Shown here: positions 1 to 6,270 of the stretch, piece after piece
How positions within the stretch are numbered: position 1 is the first letter of the stretch
Layout of the letters: each line of letters begins with the position of its first letter
Assembly (NCBI GenBank): GCA_046727435.1
Contig: JBKPCR010000088.1
Location: 1-14,239 of the forward strand
Length of the DNA stretch: 14,239 nucleotides
Direction of reading: 5' to 3'
Source of the DNA: CAVPRW01 sp046727435 [NCBI: bacterium]
Lineage (GTDB): Bacteria; Tectomicrobia; Entotheonellia; J063
Notes under the pieces: generated by a model
Told to the model about the DNA's origin: nothing
What the model saw: the letters and a program-made list of their open reading frames with translations, nothing else
Databases searched by the model: none
Made by a program: the position numbers and the translations under genes

Positions 1-310
1 ACCAACGTCCGCTGTGGTATCGGGTGATTCATGTCCCTACCTCCAGGCTTGTCAACTGACAAACTTTCCCGTATCGTGGCGGTCACCATCGCTCCCCCGA
101 GAACTTCCGCGATGGGTCGCGGCCGACTGCCATGCCATGCATGGCGCTGAGCTTACCAAAACGCGGGCAATTTTTCACAGGGTTTTCCTCAGGCATGCCT
201 GACGATTCGAGCCAGGGCGTTCTGTAGCCTGGCCGTGTGGGCCGCATGGACTGCCCTGGTTTGACAAGGTAGGGCTGCAGCAGTGCTGACGAGGCAGCTG
301 CAGAGGAGCG
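1..310. other. Left-edge stretch without a recognised gene
   Basis: No reading frame here resembles a known protein. An open frame to 202 and another ending at 57 run in from the left edge and could be gene tails, but neither is recognisable. Visible structure is a 12-bp perfect palindrome at 134-145 (GCCATGCATGGC), a 10-bp palindrome at 191-200 (AGGCATGCCT), an inverted repeat 211-216/228-233 (GCCAGG/CCTGGC, 11-nt loop) and a 7-bp inverted repeat 275-281/297-303 just before the ATL ribosome-binding region. A TTGACA lies at 261-266 but has no good -10 box at the usual distance. Probably the intergenic region upstream of the ATL gene. Confidence 0.5.
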
Positions 311-793
311 ATGACAAGGGTGACGCAGATGCGATCGACAGGCGCCAATCGGGAAGATGTCCCCAACTTTTACGCCGCGGTCTATCGTCTGGTGGTGCAG
401 ATCCCGGCGGGGAAGGTGACCACTTATGGCCAGATCGCGCGCTGGCTTGGGCATCCCAGCGCCGCCAGAGCCGTCGGCTATGCGCTGCACGCCCTGCCTA
501 CCGGCTCGGACATTCCGTGGCAACGGGTGATCAATGCGGCGGGGCGCGTCAGCTCGCGCTGCGATCGGCATTACGAGGGGATCCAGCGCGCCCTGCTGGA
601 AGCGGAAGGGGTACGGTTCGACTCGTACGGTAGCGTCGATCTTCAGAGGTTCGGTTGGCGCGGGCCTCTAGCGGGTGAAGACGACCAGCGCCGCGAAATG
701 CACCAATATCAGGATACCCACCAGCAGGCGGATAACCGCCGCATACCAGTGCAAGGTGCGCACATTCAAGCGTCGCGCCACCATCGAGCCTAA
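311..793 (+). CDS. Alkyltransferase-like protein (ATL), O6-alkylguanine DNA-lesion binding, with run-on C-terminus
   Basis: The protein belongs to the MGMT C-terminal-domain family. Residues 18-117 match the helix-turn-helix DNA-binding fold: YGQIARWLGHPSAARAVGYAL lies around 39-59, with Tyr39 and the arginine-finger candidate Arg53. The active-site PCHRV motif of true methyltransferases reads PWQRV (69-73), so Trp70 replaces the alkyl-accepting Cys. This is the hallmark of ATL proteins, which bind O6-alkylguanine without repairing it and pass the lesion to nucleotide excision repair. The family normally ends near residue 117 (LQRFGW). Here the frame continues about 43 residues antisense to the TauE-like gene, so the tail is probably not conserved. 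GAGGAG (303-308) is only 2 nt from the ATG at 311. The in-frame ATG at 329 has AAGGG (316-320) 8 nt upstream and may be the true start. Confidence 0.88.
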   Translation: MTRVTQMRSTGANREDVPNFYAAVYRLVVQIPAGKVTTYGQIARWLGHPSAARAVGYALHALPTGSDIPWQRVINAAGRVSSRCDRHYEGIQRALLEAEGVRFDSYGSVDLQRFGWRGPLAGEDDQRREMHQYQDTHQQADNRRIPVQGAHIQASRHHRA

Positions 794-1184
794 TTGTCCG
801 CCCAGGATAACTCCAGGCCCAGCGAATACCATGGCTCCTAGCAGGGTGGTCCGTTGCTCGCTCAGATCTGCTAGAAACAGCCCATTCAGGCGCACCAAAG
901 TCGCCGCCAGACTGGTCACGAAGATCAGCAGCACAGTGGAACCGACGATTTCGGCAGGGGAGAGCGATTTACGGGCGGTTAGCAGGCACGGGAGCAACAG
1001 TTCGCCCAGTCCCACGGTGATCAGACCGAGGAGGATGCCACCCAGAAGAGCAGTTGCACCATTCGAATCTGGCCCAGAGCAGATACACCGGAACCCAGAA
1101 ATTTCCGGCGGAGATGCTGCTGGACATCGCCAGGACGGCGATCGCAAACCCCACCGGCAAGAGGTACCAAAGGTCAATGCTCAT
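668..1184 (-). pseudogene. Broken sulfite exporter TauE/SafE-family membrane protein
   Basis: Two fragments of one membrane protein lie in different frames. From the ATG at 1184 the first frame reads MSIDLWYLLPVGFAIAVLAM and continues to about 41 residues (to ~1060), which is the usual TauE/SafE N-terminus with its first membrane helix. The C-terminal part resumes one frame over near 1045-1060 (LLGGILLGLITVGLGE, then PCLL, GSTVLL, GGQLGS, and a final helix LLVGILILVHF) and ends at 668. The pieces sum to about 165 residues against about 260 for the family, so roughly 90 central residues are missing and the frame is shifted. A base-calling error could explain the shift but not the missing middle. 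The start overlaps the M48 protease stop in an ATGA (1181-1184), so the two were co-translated. The family exports sulfite or organosulfonates, or transports other anions. The original substrate is unknown. Confidence 0.82.
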
Positions 1185-2461
1185 GCCGGATTATGCTGCA
1201 ATTCCATGAGATATTCGCGGACCTGTTGGCGGTCATCAGCGTGGGGTTTCAGTTCCAGGTAGCGTTCGAACGCTTGTCGCGCCTCGGCCTTTTTGCCCGT
1301 GGTGTAGTAGAGCAAGCCAAGACTGCGTTGTGGGTCGGGATAGGACGGATCGTGCTCGGCGGCCTTCTGGTAGGCTTGGACAGCCTGCTCGACATCGGTA
1401 GGAGCCCGACGCTGCTTGCGATAGAGCTCACCCAGATAGAAATGCGCTTTGGCGTCGGTCGGAGCCACGGTCAGCACGCGCTCCAGGGCCGCCTTGGCAG
1501 TACCGTAGCGGCCGGCTTCGACATCGAGGATAGCGTTATCTCGGACCAGCGGACGGGTACGCCGCTGAAACTCCTCTGTATTGGTGATCAAGCTCGAGGC
1601 CTGCGCCACCTGGGCGTACTCCGTATTGAGCATGCGCGCGTAATGCTCGATGCGCTCCTGATTGCGCGAGTGATTGCCGAAGAAAAAGTTCTCCAGACGC
1701 GACGGATCACCATAGCGTTGGAGCAACATCTGGTGCACTTTGGGCGCCTCGTTGATGTCATACCCCGCCTGCGTCATCAGGCGCATGGCCCCGACGTCGG
1801 CTTCATCCTCCATATCCCTGCCGTAGCCGTTCACCGCCGCCAGAAGCCCCAGTTGCAGCCCTAATCCCAACATCACGTTGGCGGTTTGGCCGACCACCGC
1901 AGCAGTCACCGCGTTGCCTTGCCGCCATTGATCGCCTGCCACGGCGGAGATGCCGATGCTGGCGGCAACCGCCGCGACGTTCGCGGCGATCACCTTGTTC
2001 CGTGTGCTGCGGTGTTGCCGCACCGCATCGCGATTGATCACATGCGTCATCTCATGCCCCAGCACGCTGGCCAATTGGGCCTCATTTTCCACCCGGGCCA
2101 GCAGCCCGGTATGAATATAAAGGGCGCCATTGGGGTAGGCGAATGCATTGAGGCTGGGGTCTCGAAGGATCTTGACGCGAATCGGCACCCCTTGCTCCTC
2201 CAGTTCAGGAGGGGTCATGCGACGTGCGATCTCGTTGATATACTCCTCCAGGAGTAGGTCCTGGTATAAGCGCCCTCGGCGGTTGAGCTTTTGCTGCTCC
2301 GCTTCGCTTTGTTCCCAGATCTCGCGCTCGTCGGCGGCAAGTTGGAAGGGTTGATGAGAGGAGCCGATGGGGGGGATGTTGGCGGTAGCACATGCCATCA
2401 CAAGAAAGAGTACAAGCCCCAGAGCGGTATATCGGTGCAGGGAACGCATAGCCTCACCCAT
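1181..2461 (-). CDS. M48-family metalloprotease lipoprotein with C-terminal TPR repeats (BepA/YfgC-like)
   Basis: Residues 5-24 form a lipoprotein signal (MRSLHRYTALGLVLFLVMAC) with Cys24 as the lipidated residue, so the enzyme should sit in the periplasm on a membrane. The zinc protease domain has HEMTH (His136, Glu137, His140) and a downstream EDEAD (Glu218 as third zinc ligand), the M48 arrangement. It also has the preceding NAFAYPNGALYIHTGLL segment typical of the family. Residues ~315-420 form tetratricopeptide repeats (for example AKAHFYLGELYRKQ and RSLGLLYYTTGKKAEARQAF). Relatives such as BepA handle outer-membrane protein assembly and degrade misfolded ones, and the TPR region would bind partners. 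The ATG at codon 5 (2449) has GGGTGAGG just upstream and begins the signal peptide, so it is a better start than 2461, which has no Shine-Dalgarno sequence. The gene was translationally coupled to the broken exporter. Confidence 0.93.
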   Translation of the reverse strand: MGEAMRSLHRYTALGLVLFLVMACATANIPPIGSSHQPFQLAADEREIWEQSEAEQQKLNRRGRLYQDLLLEEYINEIARRMTPPELEEQGVPIRVKILRDPSLNAFAYPNGALYIHTGLLARVENEAQLASVLGHEMTHVINRDAVRQHRSTRNKVIAANVAAVAASIGISAVAGDQWRQGNAVTAAVVGQTANVMLGLGLQLGLLAAVNGYGRDMEDEADVGAMRLMTQAGYDINEAPKVHQMLLQRYGDPSRLENFFFGNHSRNQERIEHYARMLNTEYAQVAQASSLITNTEEFQRRTRPLVRDNAILDVEAGRYGTAKAALERVLTVAPTDAKAHFYLGELYRKQRRAPTDVEQAVQAYQKAAEHDPSYPDPQRSLGLLYYTTGKKAEARQAFERYLELKPHADDRQQVREYLMELQHNPA

Positions 2462-2750
2462 TGACCGTGTTCATTTCAATGCTATGCTCGCGCATGAGCA
2501 TCCGCCTCAGCTTCACGATCCCGATTGTTGTTGTCATGTGCATCCAAGGGCAACCGCTGCATAGCCTCCCTACATCATGGCCAGGACTCGATGCGAGTGT
2601 AGAGCGGTTGGTGTGTGGTGTCAAGACCAAGGTGTGGCGCGCTCTATAGCTTCCATCTGAGCCTCGCTTGCGAGTTTCGAGACAGCCCGTGCCGCCCTCC
2701 CGAGGCAGTCAAGCTCGTCAGGGCAGTGGCACCGACCAGCGTATATCCAA

Positions 2751-2784
2751 AGTAGTCCCATAACGAGAGTAGTCCCATAACGAG
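2751..2784. repeat. Perfect tandem duplication of a 17-bp unit
   Basis: The unit AGTAGTCCCATAACGAG occurs twice back to back (2751-2767 and 2768-2784) without mismatch. It lies directly before the AT-rich island in the region shared by the divergent M48 and rhodanese genes. It could be a duplicated regulator-binding site or a recent slippage duplication. The sequence does not decide between them. Confidence 0.9.
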
Positions 2785-2794
2785 CGCGAAGCTT

Positions 2795-2865
2795 TATAGT
2801 GGAACGAATTATAGATAAGAAAAGATTATTTTTTATCTTTATTGATTATTTATTATATGGTAGCA
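2795..2865. promoter_or_regulatory. AT-rich island, candidate promoter/regulatory segment upstream of the rhodanese-kinase cluster
   Basis: In an otherwise GC-rich window these ~70 bases are almost entirely A and T. They include an inverted repeat AAAGAT (2822-2827) / ATCTTT (2836-2841) with an 8-nt mostly-T loop, and a TTGATT at 2843-2848 followed by TTATTATATGG. Such segments usually mark promoters or binding sites for nucleoid proteins. I could not pick a convincing -35/-10 pair, so no transcription start is assigned. Confidence 0.4.
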
Positions 2866-2932
2866 TTGGTACTGCCATGGAGATGCTTATGGCAGCGGAT
2901 GTGCCTGCCATCCCATGCCTGGCATAGGAGGA

Positions 2933-3043
2933 ATGCTGACTCTTAGCTGTCTATGTTCCTGCAGACTTCATGAGGCTTTTGACCGATTTGAGGAGGGCGG
3001 TTGCAGCCCTGGTCGCCCGTGGGAGGTATGCCATGATCGATAG
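2933..3043 (+). CDS. Candidate Cys-rich small ORF (36 codons) overlapping the rhodanese start
   Basis: An ATG at 2933 opens a 36-codon frame (begins MLTLSCLCSC) ending in TAG at 3041-3043. It overlaps the preferred rhodanese start (3033) by 11 nt in a different frame. A perfect AGGAGG (2926-2931) precedes it, but only 1 nt from the ATG, which is closer than usual. An in-frame ATG at 2915 lies further upstream. Five of the 36 residues are Cys (positions 6, 8, 10, 24, 33). The overlap and the Cys content before a sulfur-related gene would suit a leader peptide that couples translation to cysteine supply. This is inference, and the ORF may be chance. Confidence 0.25.
   Translation: MLTLSCLCSCRLHEAFDRFEEGGCSPGRPWEVCHDR
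3021..3026 (+). promoter_or_regulatory. Ribosome-binding site deciding the rhodanese start
   Basis: GGGAGG sits 6 nt before the ATG at 3033. The longer in-frame ATG at 2970 has no Shine-Dalgarno-like sequence before it. Starting at 3033 also places a hydrophobic signal segment at the exact N-terminus. Confidence 0.7.
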
Positions 3044-3452
3044 CCCAGTGTTAGCATGGATTTTGTTCATGATGATCATGACGCCGCAAGCCAAAGCTGC
3101 GCCCGGATATGTTTCCCCGGAAACCGTGCCCGGGGCGATCACGATCGATACGGCTCGGGCAAAGCCCCTTTTTGACAGCGGCGCGATTTTCATCGATGTG
3201 CGGAACGATGCTGATTGGGAGGCAGGACGCATACCGGGTGCCGTACATCTAGAGTTGGACAAAGTGTTTACCGAGGCTTCCTTACGCGCCGCGGCGCGAC
3301 CGGACCAGGAAGTGGTGATGTACTGTAATGGGACCAAATGCCCGCGCAGTTCTCAGGCCGCTGCTTCTGCTGTCAGTTGGGGGTTTTCCCGGGTATTCTA
3401 CTATCGCCTTGGGTTCCCTGACTGGCAAGCGGCGGGTTATCCTGTGGAGTAG
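3033..3452 (+). CDS. Secreted single-domain rhodanese-like protein
   Basis: From the ATG at 3033 the 139-residue protein begins with a signal peptide (MIDSPVLAWILFMMIMTPQAKA, residues 1-22), so it is probably periplasmic. A single rhodanese domain follows: IFIDVRNDADWEAGRIPGAVH (52-72), then the active-site strand and loop VVMYCNGTKCPRSSQAA (94-110) with catalytic Cys98, and the C-terminal VFYYRLGFPDWQAAGYPVE. The loop has a second Cys (Cys103) five residues after the first, giving CNGxxC. A disulfide or sulfur-relay role is possible but not shown. Rhodaneses carry sulfane sulfur as a Cys persulfide and transfer it to thiols or cyanide. The hybrid kinase gene starts 27 bp after its stop on the same strand, so the two are probably co-transcribed. 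The physiological sulfur donor and acceptor are unknown. Confidence 0.88.
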   Translation: MIDSPVLAWILFMMIMTPQAKAAPGYVSPETVPGAITIDTARAKPLFDSGAIFIDVRNDADWEAGRIPGAVHLELDKVFTEASLRAAARPDQEVVMYCNGTKCPRSSQAAASAVSWGFSRVFYYRLGFPDWQAAGYPVE

Positions 3453-3479
3453 GGCGGCGCTTGGGGAGGTGGGGTTGCC

Positions 3480-6191
3480 GTGACATTGCAGACACGTCTG
3501 ATTTTGGTTGTGATGTCCACCCTCTTGCTCGTTGCGGTCGCGCTGATAGGGCTGGGCTGGATGGCGCAGAACAGTGTTGAAGAGCGGTTTCGCCATGCCA
3601 CCATTTCCAGACAGGATGTGCTCTGGCGCGAGATCGTGTTCGGTCAGCTGGAGCTTATGACCGCTAGCACGTCCGGACTCACCAGGAACGAGGGAGCTTT
3701 GCACGCCCTCCAGGAACATAATCCGAGCAGATTGGCGGCCAACGCCTTGCCGACCTACAATCGTCTGAGCGCCGCCTCTGTCCTCACAAAGCTGCAAGTG
3801 ACCGATCTGGATGGCGCAGTGCTATTTTCTACGCCGCAACTGTTGATGGGGAAAACCAAGAAGGCTCTTGTGCTTGAAGCCCTCCAGCAAGGCAAGGTGA
3901 AACAGGGTATTGAACGAGATGATGACGGTGAGCTGGTGGCGCTTCTCGTCTTCCCCCTGTATCTGCGGGGTAAACCTATCGGAGCGGGGATTTTTGGGCG
4001 CAGTCTACAGGACGCCCTGAATGACTTCAAACGCAAGCGCCGGGCTGAAGCCTTTATTGTGCGCCAGGATGGCGGCGCCGAATACGCCACAGAGGCGCTA
4101 TTGCTAAGCCATTTGAAGCCGGACTTGCCCGCGCTGGGCACCCAGTCGTTTAGGATTTATCAATTGCACGACAAGATTTACTCCGTCCTAAGCACGCCCA
4201 TCGATAATGCGTCTGGACAGGCTCAAGCCCAGCTCGTCAGCGTCGACGACCATACCGAGAGTTATACCAAACAACGCCGGATCAATCAGATTGCCTATGT
4301 CGCGGTCGCGTGGGTGGTCGTCAGCGCGCTGGTCGGCCTATATTGGTATATGCACCGGACATTTGCCCCATTGAAGGAGGCGGTCTCTGTGATGAATGCG
4401 ATCTCGGGGGTTCCGGGTCGCATCACCCATCCCAGTACAAGGCCCGGCCAAGCATCCCTCACCCAGGGGGATGTGGGCTTGCAAGCACTGGCCCACCATA
4501 AGACGTCTGGCGAAATCGCGGATTTGATTACAGCGTTTCAGCGCATGATCGAAAAGCGCCAGCGTGTCGAAGAGGAAAATGCGAGTCTGTTGCGGGAGGC
4601 CCAGGCTGCCAATCATGCCAAGAGCGCCTTCCTGGCGAACATGAGCCATGAGATTCGCACCCCCATGAATGGTGTGATCGGCATGACTGGCTTACTGCTC
4701 GACACCGAGCTCACCCAGGAGCAGCGCGAGTATGGTGAGGCAGTGCGTCGCTCGGGCGAGGCGCTATTGACCATTATCAATGATATTCTCGACTTCTCGA
4801 AAATCGAAGCGGGCAAGCTGGATCTGGAGCACCTCGACTTCGATCTGCGCACCGTCATCGAAGAGGTGGCTGTTTTGCTGGCCGAACGGGCTGACAGCAA
4901 GGGGTTGGAGCTCGCTTGTCTGGTCTCCCATGATGTCCCTACGGTACTGAGGGGCGACCCCGGCCGGCTGCGTCAAATCCTGATGAACCTGGTGGGCAAC
5001 GCTATTAAGTTCACTGACCACGGAGAGGTGGTGGTGCAGGCCAGGCTGGACGAAGCGCGGGCGGACACTGTGCTGGTGCGCTTTGAAGTCAGTGACACTG
5101 GCGCCGGCATTGCTCCCGAAGCACGCGCACGGTTGTTCCAATCCTTTTCTCAAGCGGATACCTCGACCACACGCCAGCACGGCGGTACTGGACTCGGGCT
5201 CGCAATTGCCAAACAACTGGCAGAGATGATGGGAGGCAGCATTGGAGTCGACAGCACTCCTGGTCAGGGGAGTACCTTCTGGTTTACGGTGCCACTGGTA
5301 AAACCGCCCGGCAATACCCAGACCATACCGCCGGGCGATGTCGATCTCAAGGGTCAGCGCCTGCTGATCGTCGATGACAACGCCACCAATCGAACGATTC
5401 TACAGCACCAGGTTGCGGCCTGGGGTATACACGCCGATGGCGCTGCCAGTGGTCAACTCGCACTGGGGATGCTCCGCACCGCTGCGATGCGGGATGAACC
5501 TTACGACTTTGCCCTGTTGGATATGCAGATGCCTGGAATGGACGGCCTCGAGTTGGCCCGTACGATCAAGGCCGATCCGGCTCTCGCCACACTCCCTTTG
5601 GTGATGCTGACCTCCATCACCCAACGGGGCCACGAGGAACTGGTGCAGCAGGCGGGCATCGCCGCCTATCTCACAAAGCCCGTGCGGCAGTCTCACCTCT
5701 TCGACTGCCTCATCCTGGTCAAAGGTGCGTCGACGCAAGTAGTTGGTCCTGCCTCACGGACCCCACAACCCTTGATCGACCGCTATCGGTTGGCTCAGGT
5801 AAAAGCCCAGATCCAGCCGCGGATCTTGGTTGCTGAGGATAACCTCATTAATCAGAAACTCGCAGTGCGCCTCCTGGAAAGGTTAGGATATCGGGCGGAT
5901 GTCGCAGCCAATGGGCATGAGGTCGTGGAAGCCCTGACGCGTATACCGTACGCTGTGGTGTTGATGGACTGCCAGATGCCTCACATGGATGGTTTTGAGG
6001 CGACAGTAGCCATACGACAATGTGAGGGATCTGCGCGTCACACACCCATCATCGCCATGACGGCAAACGCCATGCAGGGGGATCGTGAGAAGGTCCTTGC
6101 CGCCGGAATGGATGATTATATCTCCAAGCCGGTGAAACCCGATGACCTGGCTACCATACTGCGGCGCTGGATTCCACACGAGACCGTCTAG
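3480..6191 (+). CDS. Membrane hybrid sensor histidine kinase with extracytoplasmic sensor and two receiver domains
   Basis: The GTG start at 3480 has GGGGAGG (3463-3469) upstream. Residues ~7-28 are the first membrane helix. Residues ~30-265 form an extracytoplasmic sensor, probably Cache-like ([11 protein letters not shown] and a later [11 protein letters not shown] segment). A second helix lies at ~271-292, followed by a HAMP-like linker and coiled coil ([22 protein letters not shown]). The HisKA domain has [11 protein letters not shown] with phospho-acceptor His390. The ATPase domain has [11 protein letters not shown] (~502-512), DTGAGI (~539) and GGTGLGLAI (~568). Receiver 1 (~626-745) has acidic pair Asp632/633 and phospho-acceptor Asp681 ([11 protein letters not shown]). 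Receiver 2 (~781-900) has Asp830 ([11 protein letters not shown]) and the switch Lys in ISKPV. No HPt domain follows, unlike BarA-type kinases, so a separate phosphotransfer protein would be needed. No DNA-binding response regulator lies in the window. The ligand is unknown. Confidence 0.95.
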   Translation: MTLQTRLILVVMSTLLLVAVALIGLGWMAQNSVEERFRHATISRQDVLWREIVFGQLELMTASTSGLTRNEGALHALQEHNPSRLAANALPTYNRLSAASVLTKLQVTDLDGAVLFSTPQLLMGKTKKALVLEALQQGKVKQGIERDDDGELVALLVFPLYLRGKPIGAGIFGRSLQDALNDFKRKRRAEAFIVRQDGGAEYATEALLLSHLKPDLPALGTQSFRIYQLHDKIYSVLSTPIDNASGQAQAQLVSVDDHTESYTKQRRINQIAYVAVAWVVVSALVGLYWYMHRTFAPLKEAVSVMNAISGVPGRITHPSTRPGQASLTQGDVGLQALAHHKTSGEIADLITAFQRMIEKRQRVEEENASLLREAQAANHAKSAFLANMSHEIRTPMNGVIGMTGLLLDTELTQEQREYGEAVRRSGEALLTIINDILDFSKIEAGKLDLEHLDFDLRTVIEEVAVLLAERADSKGLELACLVSHDVPTVLRGDPGRLRQILMNLVGNAIKFTDHGEVVVQARLDEARADTVLVRFEVSDTGAGIAPEARARLFQSFSQADTSTTRQHGGTGLGLAIAKQLAEMMGGSIGVDSTPGQGSTFWFTVPLVKPPGNTQTIPPGDVDLKGQRLLIVDDNATNRTILQHQVAAWGIHADGAASGQLALGMLRTAAMRDEPYDFALLDMQMPGMDGLELARTIKADPALATLPLVMLTSITQRGHEELVQQAGIAAYLTKPVRQSHLFDCLILVKGASTQVVGPASRTPQPLIDRYRLAQVKAQIQPRILVAEDNLINQKLAVRLLERLGYRADVAANGHEVVEALTRIPYAVVLMDCQMPHMDGFEATVAIRQCEGSARHTPIIAMTANAMQGDREKVLAAGMDDYISKPVKPDDLATILRRWIPHETV

Positions 6192-6270
6192 GGTGAGTAG
6201 GCCAGGAAGGATGATACGAAGGCACGTGCGTCAGACGACACATCAACCGCACAGCGAGGAGCGCTAGAAT

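Larger units (their letters stand above)
2462..3032. other. Long intergenic region between divergent genes, with repeats and an AT-rich island
   Basis: About 570 bp separate the M48 gene (leftward) from the rhodanese gene (rightward), so promoters for both should lie here. Features in order are: an inverted repeat ATGCTC/GAGCAT at 2484-2489/2496-2501, 23 bp before the M48 start; a perfect 17-bp tandem repeat at 2751-2784; a strongly AT-rich island at ~2795-2865; an inverted repeat CTGCCAT/ATGGCAG at about 2873-2895; a near-palindrome ATGCCTGGCAT at 2915-2925; and a small ORF from 2933. No convincing longer protein is seen. A TTG-started frame at 2461-2649 has a hydrophobic stretch but no Shine-Dalgarno sequence or recognisable family. 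Confidence 0.6.

Noticed and set aside
14-202. 62-codon + strand frame at the left edge
   Set aside because: No recognisable family, no clear ribosome-binding site, and it is interrupted by the palindromes. It could be a gene tail entering the window, but this cannot be shown.
261-266. Perfect TTGACA as a -35 box for ATL
   Set aside because: The -10 position at 17-nt spacing (284-289) reads TGCTGA, a poor match.
83-571. 162-codon minus-strand frame
   Set aside because: Mostly antisense to the clearly real ATL gene, with low-complexity Arg/Pro/Ser content typical of GC-rich shadow frames.
1193-1864. 223-codon + strand frame
   Set aside because: Antisense shadow of the M48/TPR gene, which has conserved catalytic motifs on the other strand.
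2461-2649. TTG-started frame with a hydrophobic N-terminus
   Set aside because: No Shine-Dalgarno sequence, a rare start and no family resemblance. It overlaps the likely M48 promoter.
2751-2784. CRISPR-like repeat
   Set aside because: Only two adjacent 17-bp copies with no spacer and no cas genes.
2970-3032. Longer rhodanese N-terminus from the ATG at 2970
   Set aside because: No ribosome-binding site precedes it, and it would put 21 residues in front of a clean signal peptide. The ATG at 3033 has GGGAGG at good spacing.
3282-3797. 171-codon minus-strand frame across rhodanese and kinase
   Set aside because: Antisense to two well-supported genes and without any recognisable domain.
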